Source: Elysia crispata (lineage: Eukaryota > Mollusca > Gastropoda > Plakobranchidae). Taken from it: a stretch of DNA of 64,000 nt. How positions within the stretch are numbered: position 1 is the first letter of the stretch; each line of letters begins with the position of its first letter. Shown here piece by piece: positions 49,501 to 61,500 of this stretch. The DNA lies in assembly GCA_033675545.1 (NCBI GenBank), contig JAWDGP010003874.1:678501-742500 (forward strand). Direction: 5' to 3'. The notes beneath the pieces are model-generated. The model worked only from the letters and a program-made list of their open reading frames with translations, was not told the DNA's origin and did no database searches. Position numbers and translations under genes: made by a program.

Positions 49501-52500
49501 ATATTGTAATCTTTCAATGCGATTTTGCTTTTTCTACATTTTTAAACTGTTTCTCAACAGAAACTAGAAGAAGGTCAGCAGTCAGATTTTTCTGAAGTGA
49601 TATCGCTGGTAAAAGAGCACACACATACAAGCAGAAGGAGTGATGTCTCCAACTTCTCCTCAGTGAAAAACGGTTCATCTCAACAAGTGTCTTTACAAAG
49701 TGATAAATCTCACTCATCAAGCAAAGACGTTGGTAAACAAAGGTGAGAGTAAAGTAAGGTGAAGCTCATGAGGAAAAAAAACTCAAATAAACTATGCATA
49801 GAAAGTTTAATAAGGTGTCTGAATTACTAGGTTTTAAGCATCTGTTGTAGCAAAGGTGGTGGTAAAGAAATGTGATTGTATTAAGTCTTAGCTCATATGC
49901 AAACTAAAATGCCATGGCAATGAAAATCCCAAGAATTCTGAATCTTTAGGTTTCACTTTGATCTGCCCGGACTGAGTCTGTGCATCCCTGTGTCCCAACC
50001 AGTGATTAAGCTGCCAGGAGGTAATTAATGATCCCGTCCACTGTTGGAGTAAGGTCAGATAACTGAGCGGTACAAGACCTGAAATATAGCTGAACCCCAA
50101 ACCCATTTTGGTCATGATCTTAACCATTCATATTGGATATTTTTATTCCACTGTATTCCCCAAATTCTCACCTTTATTCAGATTCTTTTTTTTATGTGAA
50201 ATGCGTTGAAAATATGGCTTTTAGATCTATTTTTAAAAAGGTTTAAGCATTTTAGTTTGTTATAAATAGCTAATTGCACCTGCAATGTTATTGCTTGTTT
50301 CTTTAAAACCTGAAGAAAACCTTTGAATATCAGTGGTAATAGAAAGTGTGCAAAGCAACATAGGAAAAGGTAATGATATGTCAAACTCAGTCTCCATTTC
50401 TTTTTACAAATATCACAAAAATGTGATAAAGCTTTAAACATTGCGCTAAAATCATATATTCTAAAATCCTCAAAAAAGATTTTTTTTCCTCTATACCTAT
50501 AGGGTAAAATTATGACAATTGGGTTCTTAAAGACAAAGTTGCCATGGAGCACCTGCTACAAGAACATATAAGTAAACTGAAACAATTGCGTAGATTGTGT
50601 GGCAAACAATGTTTGAAAATACCAGCAAACTGAGGGTGTGAAACCTAGGGCTGTGACAGACTTCCAGAAAGACATTCTTATCACATGATATGTAAATATT
50701 GACAAAGATATAGTCCATAAACACTCACTCTCTATTTATAAAGATTGTGCTTCATGCATTGGGAATATAAAATGTCATAGGATTGATGTAACAATTAAAG
50801 AGGCTGTTGAAGAAAAAAAGACAGACTCATGACATACTGATTACATACAATGCTTTTCTAACTAGTGAACTATGTGCTTCCTTGGCTCATTATGACTCTT
50901 ACGCTGTTGGCTCAAATAAGTCTCAGAAACTAGAAAAAGCTGTGTTGTGCTCCATTGAGGAAGACGATGAAGGAGAGGAGTCGGGCTTACAGCAAGATCT
51001 ATTCACTATTAGAGAAAGTGGATTGACATATGAAATTTAAGAGTGGGAATAAAGAAGTTAACAGTGGAGTTGATCTATACATGGGACTGAACTATAGTAC
51101 TGCGGCTAGTTTGGCAGATTCCAATACATAAATGCTATATGTTTTGCTTGAGCCATCAAAGCAGTTGGATCAAATGATTATGAGAATGCTTTTTATAGCA
51201 AAGATACAAATGGACATCCTGTGATATCGATCAGTCAGACTTTATCATTTAAAAAGCACAGTAGAATTGAAGCACTGCCTCTAGCAAAATCGGCTCTGCC
51301 TCTGCGCACATCTCACACACATACTGATTCAGGAGCAAGTCCACTTAGAATTCCAAGTGAAAGCTGAACATTCACAGATAGTTCAGCACCACCTTTATTG
51401 AAGGGAACCTGTTATCCATGCATGAAATGACAAATAAGGATACAATGAATAAGCCACTCACTCATGAGGAGGGGAAACTGATGACATACCTTATTAAGGG
51501 AAAATTACATGCATCAGGAAACAAAAATCCTGTGAGACCAATGACAAATGGTCAACCTCTGCTACTGCAAAAACTTGTAGTGCCACAGAAGTCACTGCAG
51601 CATTGAGTAGGGGAAGAGCTAAACAATTAGAGAAAACGGGACAACTGGTATCTGGAAAACAGAATGGACATTCTCATGCAAAAGTGGACAGAGCTTAAAA
51701 TGATAAACCTAGAGCAAAGAAAAAATTGAATTCCATGCTATGGTTGACAAGAAGAGAATTTAGTGCTTAAGAGACATTAGCCATGAAGGAAATCATAAAT
51801 ATAAGGTACCACCAACTTATATTTCAGACTTGATTTTTAAAGACTATAGGATCACATCTTTCCAACGAACATGCCATTAGCACTATTCACAAAAATAGTT
51901 CTGCTGGAAATATTGAAATCAAGTTGGAAACATTTGAGGATAGTAAGGGTAGTGACATGTATGAGAGAGAAGTGACATAAAAGACCTGCTTTTTCATCAA
52001 CATATTAAAGAATCAAGAAAAAATTGGAGCTTTAGCTAGGCATGACAAAATTATTCCTGAGGATGAGATATGGGTGAAAATAGGATGGGATCAGGACAAA
52101 AATAGTTTTAAATTGGCTCTGCATATATGCAATGTCTGAAAACCCAATCCAAATCAAACAAAATTGAATAGCTATGGCCAAGGACCCAATCACAGCAAAG
52201 AACATTGAAATCATCATGTTGACTTAAAACCATAGATTGATTGGTTGTTCACCACCTGACAAAGAGAAAAGAATGAAAGTTATTTTTGGTGACTATTGGC
52301 TTCTGTCTAAACTGAAGGTATATCAGGACCTTCTGGGCTTCATCCATGCTTGTTGTGCCAGAGAGATAAGCAAAAAAATGTAATCACATGAAGCTGGAGG
52401 TTCACAAGAAAGATCTTTGCAGTCCCTTGAAGAAAGTTACAATAACTTTTTACTCAGTGGAGGCGACATCAAAAATGCCAAAAGCTATTTAAAAAATATC

Positions 52501-55500
52501 CATCCACTAATAATAGACATCTACAATCACCAAGTTTTTCCTCCTAATCTTCATATTCTTCTTGGTCTAATTGTGAGGCGTCATAAAATTTTGGAGCAGG
52601 ATGCTATTCAGATAGATGAGATAATAAAAGAGGAAAGAGCCAGTCTATCTGGGGAGATTGAAACATTATTTTTTAGAAATATGGGCAACCTTGAGAAGAA
52701 GCCGATCTTCTGAAAGATGATAAACAGGATCAGAAAAAAATGTGCTTTCTTCTGCAATGAAAAGACGCAGAGAAAAGAAAAAAGAAAATATGAAAAAAAA
52801 GTCTACAAAGAAACAAAAGCACCTCAAGTGAAATAAAAAATACCAAAACAAGACTCAAGGACCTGTAATGAAAGTTGTGCAACCACTGCTGGACAAAAAC
52901 AGTATTGTCAAACAAGCCTATCACAGTGGCTCATTGGCAACCACTGTTGTGCCATCTTGTTCAAAACATACAAAGAACTGTCAGAAGAGATAATTCTCAG
53001 GGTTGCAAAAAATATGTGACAATATCCAACAATAGCGCATGTATTTAGGGCAGAAGGTAAATACAACAGATTGAATGAAGACTTATGAGACAGAACTGGT
53101 GGTGGAGTAGTAAATGACAACTTACAGACATTTCCACACAGAAACATCACCTAAGCTTCACATTCTTGAGAAACACTGCCTACATTTCATAGAAAAATTC
53201 AACTTTGGTTTGGAATTTCACTGAGAACAAGGCGTGGAAATGCTGTATTCGACCATCGGAAAGATAAAGATAAGGACTGCTGGTATTCAGAAAGAAAGTA
53301 AGAAAATGGCATATGAAATGAAAATATCTGCTCTACAAACTTACAAGGATTGTGCCTCCGCCAAAAAAGTGATTACATTGTTCTTCACCGCCCAACTTTG
53401 TAAGTATGTGAATTCAGTAGTAAGAGTTCTGTATATGTTTTATTAGCAAGTAGCAAAATGATAGCACAAAGACAAAGTAATTGCCTTGTTTAGTTCTGAT
53501 TATTAATCTAACTTGTTGGAAAATTATCCCTGTAACTCATGGTTATGTTATTGGCCAATTGAAGCAATCCTGCACCATTATCATGCCTGTCATAAAGAAA
53601 CAAGGAAAATTCCAGTCCAGATACTCCTAGGTGACCCAATAGCTGTCAGCTCTCTAGATAAGAGATGAGTTATAGACCTACCGTCGAGCATTCCCTGGTT
53701 AGGCGTGAATAATTTTTATGTCTGCTTCTTCAAATAGTGCTTTTTTTATTCAAGAAGTTTTCAGAAACAGCTCATAAGTTTAAGAAAACTTTGTTCAAAA
53801 AGCTTTTTAACTTAGGACGCATGCTATTTAATATACAGACTTATTTAAACGTGTTGGTATCATCACAAACTTTTAAACCTCTTTTTCCAATGATAGCTTT
53901 TTTTTTTAAACTGAATTTTATCAAAGGAATATTTTGAGGCTTTTATTTAAGGTTAAATCTAAAAAAAATTCATTCTTAATGAACTGCCATTCAGGTAAAT
54001 TTTGAGGCCAGCAGTGCTTGTGATGACCAAAGTTTGACCTCATGGGTATCGGTAATGGTTTTTTACTGGGTGGTGCATCAGGTGACCTAAAGATTGAGTA
54101 GTTCGTCACTATGATGGAAAGAGAGCTTAGTAAGATGTCGGAATTATCTAACGTTAAACCAAAACACTGCTCAAGTTAAAGTGAGAACTCATAATTTTAC
54201 AGATATGAACTGGAACATGAATAAAGTCTAGAAAAAATAAGTTACAATAAGCTACTACTTGAGTGATGTAAAAAAATTAGTCTCAATGTTTATTGGTTTT
54301 ATGGAGAAATGAAGAAATTTCCATTGAATGCCTCAGATAGATTTTTGATGTGCCTTTTTCAGATTTCCCATCATAAATTTAGCCATATTTGAAAAAAATT
54401 TTTAATGGAATTGGTTTGAATTGAATACATATCTTTTCTCTCTTCAAAGTGGGTACTGTTCACCAGCTAAACTTGCTTGAAGCATGATTTCAACTTGTTT
54501 GGAGAGAAATTTGTATAGTTTCATTAGGCAATATGCAATTTTTCTTTCTACGCCATTCCTATAAATTAAACTTAATTTAACAGTACTTGTGCATTCTTTG
54601 CACAGGAAAAAAAACCTGAAAATTAATTCTAAACTTGAGGGTATTGAAAATCATTCAAGACTGCTAGACTTGTGTTTTGGTTTTCTTTTTTTTTTGTTTG
54701 GTCTATTGGCATTTTTACGTTTCGAATGTATTACTATTATGTGTAAAAGTTATGTGCTGCCGATATACAATGAATATCACTAAAATGTACTGCATATGGA
54801 TGCTGAGGTTGGATCTCATAATATCTATATTATCTTTTTTTTATATTCGTAACAAGTCTTTTATAAATACGCTCCTATTGCAGAACAGTACATAGAATAA
54901 TAAACAATATAAACTGTATTGTTAGACAACTCTTAGGGGAACATTATATAACTATGGTTAACTCTTCAGTTTTGATTACAGTTGGTATCATGGGTATCAA
55001 ATATATCGGGGAGAAACAAAAAGCTATACTGATTGTTTTTTATCGTCCTCTTAAGATGAACTGTTAAAAAATCAAAATTAATGTTTGGGTTTTGAGAATT
55101 TTAAATTGAAGAGTTTAACTAATTAATTATGTTTGGCCTTTATTTAAGTTATAAATCAAAGTCCAACTTCTTAAATGACATGCATGAGTACTAAACCAAA
55201 ATTGAAAAGGATCCACTTTGAGAATTGATAATAGATTACATGTAATCAAAAAAAAAAAAAAAAAGCAGAAGAAGAAAGAGAAGAAAACGAATTCGTTAAG
55301 AAATCAATTCACATTAGTGAAATGACTGCATATCTGTTGATTTCTAGAGCTATGTCTTTCCCTCTTCATCCCTTTATTCATACAAACATTCTTTAGATAA
55401 TTGTTAGTCTTAGCTCTGTTGGGTTTTTTTTCCTCAGTTTTCAAGAAATATTGATAGCAACTATGAATTAGTTTCATTAAGATGAATGAGTTTTCAAGGA

Positions 55501-58500
55501 TACTCAAAATCATTAATTGTTAGAGGAAATACTTTTCGTAACTGCAACAGTTAAACTGATTCAAGAAAAATAAGTTTATGTTGTTTTTTTCAGTCACTAT
55601 TCTCGGTGGGTTTTTTTTTTTTGCATAAATACTTGCAACATTTTACTTGCATTTGTACAAGTGTTTGTAAATAGCAAAATGATAAACATAAGCCATTTAA
55701 ATTTATGTTTGTATAACATATTAATTTTCCGTTCTCTTGAAATAGATAGAATCCTGAATTTTCTATTATGACTATTTGGTATATCTGTATTATTTTTTTT
55801 CTGATTTTTTTCCCAGGACTATTGGCATAAATTCTGATGATGAAATTGAAATACTTTCAGAAATCAAAAGGTCAGCAATGGCAAACCCTTTACAGATTCT
55901 AAATTTTCTCTAAATCAAGAAAGTCAACTTCGGTGGTGAACATTTTCTTTTATCATCTAATTACAAATATCTGTGTACTGTTTCTTGTTCTTATTTTTGT
56001 GTCTGATGAAAATGTGAAGCTGGCAGTTTATGTCCTGCATGTTATTTTTTATACATTTTTGAGCTGCACTTTCATTTATATATTTATATAAGGTATTAAG
56101 TACTAGCAGAGGTGGAATTTTGAGGTCCCATCATTACAGGAGTGCAAATATTAATTTTCTGAACAGGATTAACATATAGAATTTTTTTTTCATTAAATGT
56201 TAAGATAACGCCTGACTTATTGTGTTTTTTGGTGTAATAGAAAGATGTTGATGATAATATGCCCTGGAATTAGTTAGGAATAATGTTTTTAAGGATGTTA
56301 ATGCATTGAACAAAATACTGTTTTATATTGGACTAGAGATTGCAAAAACTAAAGATAATTATTTTTTAGTAGAAGAAATAAAACTATATTTTAAGAACTG
56401 GTATTTAGCAAGATTTTTTGTATCTCCTACAGGTCTATGTAATTCTTTGAAAGTTGCTACAATTGGTCTGCTAATATCAAAGTTTATGGGGAAGGGATGA
56501 TTTCACCTAGACTTGTCAGCAATTGGAGATAAAATAATAAATTTTAAGCGCCTTATTGGGGGTTATAATTCTGCCTTCACATTAGAAGGGAAAAAGCCTT
56601 GTCTTGAATACGATTGATGAGGACTCAAATGCAGCTGAAGTGAAGTCTTAGATCTAGACAGAAACGTACCAGTATTGAGATTGATCCTTCCAGACTACGT
56701 GTCTTTGTCCAGTAGCCACAGATGTGTCACAGTCATTTGTTGCATGCAGCTAGATTGACAACCTTTTTCTCTCCATCCCTACCACAATGTTCATTAGCTC
56801 AATGGCTAGTCAGTATACAGTGAAATTCATATCTTCCCTATCTCAGATGTCTTATCTCTGCAATATGGCAGCCTTACATAGACTAGGCTATGAGCTAACA
56901 TCAACAATCCCAGACTTAATATCCATCCTGATATCTTCCCTATCTCAGATGTCTTATCTCTGCAATATGGCAGCCTTATATAGACAGTAGGCTATGGAGC
57001 TAACATCAACAATTCCAGACTTAATATCCACCCTAATATCTTCCCTATCTCAGATGTGTTATCTCTGCAATATGACAGCCTTACATAGACTAGGCTATAA
57101 GCTAACATCAACAATCCCAGACTTAATATCCACCCTAATATCTTCCCTATCTCAGATGTGTTATCTCTGCAATATGGCAGCCTTATATAGACTGTAGGCT
57201 ATGGAGCTAACATCAACAAGTCCGGACTTAATATCCATCCTTATAGCTTTCACTATCTCACCTGTGAATAAAAGTAAATTCCTTATGTAACAAAGACAAA
57301 GCTAGGGAAGCTTTCAATGCTCAAAGCATTCAGATCTACTTGTGGGCAAAGCATTTAAATGGAATATTTTTTCCTTTGTCATTCAAAATTTTCTGGAATG
57401 AATGGGGTCAAAGTAATTACATGCAAGATAATTTTTAGAATTAAAAGCAATTAATTGTTTTGCTTAAATAATGTAAAATTTGAGAAAGAAAATCTGTTTC
57501 TAGATAAAGGGGAAAAAAAGACTTACCAAACTTTGGACTTGTCTTCATTTTTGAAACTTAAACAATTCACATAATATGAATGATTTCGTAGCTTATTGAT
57601 GGACTTTTGACTTTCATCTTTATAAAATTTGGGAAGACAACTTTAATTTATTTTGTGTTATTTCTTCATCTGTTCCAGAGTATTTTCTTCTGCTCTGAAT
57701 GAAGCAGCTGTTATAAATGAAAAGGCAAAGAAAAAGAAAAAGAAACAAAATGGAAAGAAAAATGTGAAAGCACCATTTGACCAATATTTACAGTATGTAA
57801 ATTATATATATATGTTGTGTAACGTTATGAAATACAAATGTTTCTGACTCATTCTAAATCATTTTTGCTGAATCTATAGATATTATCACTGATAGTGTGT
57901 TATTTTGATTTAATGTGCTGCCTACTAAATCCTCTGATCCATTCTTTTTTTTTTCTGTATTGCTTCCTATGCTCCCTTAAAATCAACCATGTCAAAGGAT
58001 GTCATTATCACAACAAGCAAAATATAAAATCTGTTGAAAACTGTTTAGGGGCCCATTCTGGGTTCTTTTACTCTGAAGAACTTTTGAACGTGAAAGAGAA
58101 GTGGCATAATGTTTAACTCTGCGTGGTGACTATGAAGAGAAATAAAATGGTGTGTGCCAAATTACAAAGCTCTTTCTGTAATGCTTCATTTCTAGACCAG
58201 AGACTTCTTGAGCTCCCCTTGTACAAGGAGATTGCACTGAAATAGTAACACTAATAGTTTGAAGAATTATTATTGTCTGCAGCAGAAATTTGCTTACTTG
58301 TGACTTCTTGTTCACACCTTTTCTTAAAAGACTGTTATTTTCAACCAGTATCAATTATAGTTATGTCTGAATTCACATGAGAATAGATATTAAAAATAGC
58401 ATTTAATTGCAATGTTTTTGTGATAAGGACTGGAGGTCAACCTCCAATTTTATGAAAAATTGGGATATGCCAGAAACCGTAACCATTCAATGTATTAAAA

Positions 58501-61500
58501 AATAATGAGCATTGATGTAAATTATTGCAACTTTTGAACATGTCTCCAGTGAGCTAAGTTTTCTGCACATTTTTTTTTTTGGTTCATTGTTCTCTTACTG
58601 TCCCTGTTTATCCTTATAAGCTCCCAGTTTGAGGCTGGCAAGAGGACTGTACTGGGTGCTGTGGAGAGAGATCGTCTTGAACTCGTGCTGGTCTCCCAAG
58701 AGGTGCAGGAAGTCTTTAGTTTAGCTACATTTTCTTTGATGCAGCCCCGCAAATGGCCACCTGTGATTGTCTTACCAGGTCTAACCAGCACACTGAGAGC
58801 CATAACCTCTGGAGCCTGTAGCATCTCTTTCTTGGGTATTAAGGTTTGTCAACTTTTTGCCTGGATCTTTTAAAAAATTCAATACCAAATTCCATGGAGG
58901 TTTAAGGCAACTTTGCACTCAGAAAGATATTGAAGATCAAGATCAGTTTTTGAAATGAAAGCTGTCACCTTTATATGCAAGGATCTTTACTAAATTTTTA
59001 TCATGTTATCTTGTTCATAAGCAGTAGACTTGCTCGGCATAGCTGCTGGCATGCTGTGTGCTATTTTAGAATATTTTTTAAGTCATTTGGGTTCAGAAAA
59101 AGAGTATCCACTTTGTTCTTTAAGAATAGATGTTGTGATGTATTGCCTGCTCAGGTTCACTCAAAGAGCCTACGTTGGTTACGTTGGGGGCATTGTTTTT
59201 CTACCAGTTTCATCAGCAAAATTATCTATTTAATTTTTACACTTTTTTTTTCTTAAGATGTAAGACAAAATATTTTTATTCTGAAACTTTAAAGTGTTGC
59301 TTTTTCAAGTTTTGTTTCTCTGTCTAACATTTTTTCCATACTTCTTCACCAATGAATAGTATGGCATCCCTTGAATAACATCGAACCAACTAAAAAGATT
59401 TGACTTTCCTTGAATACGATAAACAGACCCATACACGTTATATATCCATTTGGGCGCACAGGGAAGCATCAACATGGAGTAGAATATATGAGAGCATTGA
59501 GTTAACTCTTGTATCTCATAATTTGACTTGATTTTTGTGGTCCCTTAAACCTTGAATTATCCGGTGTGTACTGTGCATACATCCTTATAACTTTACTTTT
59601 GCTTCAAATAAGATCTAAATATCAATCTATTTCAATCTAAATTAATTGATATTTTGATATTTTTGTAGAGCACAATTAATACCTACTGCAATTGTTTAAA
59701 AAAAACCCAAATATTGTACAGTAAGTATTGTATATTTGAGAATATCTAATACAACAAGTACTTTGATGATCCCTAATCCTGAAACTGAAACAAATTGAAT
59801 CAGTTTAGTTTTGTTTGCTTGTGTTTCGGTTGTGGCTTTCTTGTTATTCACTTATTGTAAATAAAACCAACAATTTTTTTTTACATTTAAATAAGAAAAA
59901 AAATATTTTGGAGTTTTTTGATGAACCATTTAGAAAAAGTCAGCATTAATATGCATGTGCAGTGGAGTCCAAATAATTCAAATCGCGATAGTTCGAATTC
60001 TGATATTTCAAAGTGGTTTAATTTTACTGAATGTTTCTCTCTTTAAGCTTTATTAAAAAATACTAAAAATACAGATTGGTTCATCTTGGAGGGGGGGGGT
60101 TCGGTTCTGAAAGTACTTTTCCTGGCTTGTAGAACAGAGAAAATAGTGCTATGCTCGGTGCAGCAAATGATTCTGGTGTATTTATGGATATGTGTGTGTG
60201 TGTGTGTGTGTTCAGCCCACCTACTTTACAGGCAAGAGTCTGCAATAAGGCTAATGTAAGAAAGAGTGAAAGGGGGTCAGGCCCAATGACCAGGTGTGAA
60301 TGCTTCATGGACTGGAAGAAGAGGGGAGTGTTGGTGCCACATGGAGTGATTGAACTCTGCACATGGTCAGCGTGTGGGATGTAGCCTTCTTGCCTTAAGC
60401 TCTATATGATGTCACTTTGACAGTATAGAGCTCTAGATCTATCTCGACCTGGCTTTGTTTCACTGTCAGTCACCTCACATGTGGGCTTTACTTTTTATTA
60501 ATATTGTCATTCTTCAAGGGGCCTCTTTTTATGGCTTATTGATTCAAGGGAAGTAAACGGGAAATTAAATGAACCATCATAGTCACCCCTCTATCCCCCC
60601 CACACACACACCAGTACGACATTCCTAAACTGTCATCCACATTTTTTTTTACTCTTTTTCTCTATGTATCCTGATAATTTGAATTTTGGATAATTTGAAG
60701 TCCTTTTTATCCCAATGACTTTGAAATAACCTGACTCAACGACGTATATATTTTTGAGTTTAAGAAGGGGGGGGGGGGGGGTTGCATGGCAAAGCACTAA
60801 TTCTGTTTATAGTCTAAAGGTTGAGGACATTCATGACTCCTTTATTTGACTGATGTGTTTTTCAAATTTGATGTCAGCTGTATTAATATTGTCATTCTTC
60901 AAGGGGCCTCTTTTTATGGCTTATTGATTCAAGGGAAGTAAGCTGGAAATTAAATGAACCATCATAGTCACCCCTCTATCCCCCCCACACACACACCAGT
61001 ACGACATTCCTGAACTGTCATCCACATTTTTTTTTTACTCTTTTTCTCTATGTATCCTGATAATTTGAATTTTGGATAATTCGAAGTCCTTTTTATCCCA
61101 ATAACTTTGAAATAACCTGACTCAACGATATATATATTTTTGATTTTAAGAAAGGGCGGGTTGCATGGCAAAGCACTTATTCTGTTTATAGTCTAAAGGT
61201 TGAGGACATTCATGACTCCTTTATTTGACTGATGTGTTTTTCAAATTTGATGTCAGCTGCAATAGATTTATAGATAATGATATAATTTTTTTTAATAAGT
61301 AGCTTTATATCATCATCATAACTAAAGCATTCATAGATGATGGTACTATGAGTCTTTGCAAATTATGTAGACAGGATAGAATCTAGAAAAGAGTTTGAAA
61401 GGCACAGAATTTTAATTGTTAATATTCAATCTTTTTTTAATCGCAGAACTTTAACAACTTTTTTTTTAATTTTGCATCTTTTATGCATGGATTTTTTTCC

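Noticed and set aside
56787-57197. Two 67-codon frames that look like a repeated peptide
   Set aside because: They are translations of the 102-bp intronic tandem repeat, whose length happens to be a multiple of three.
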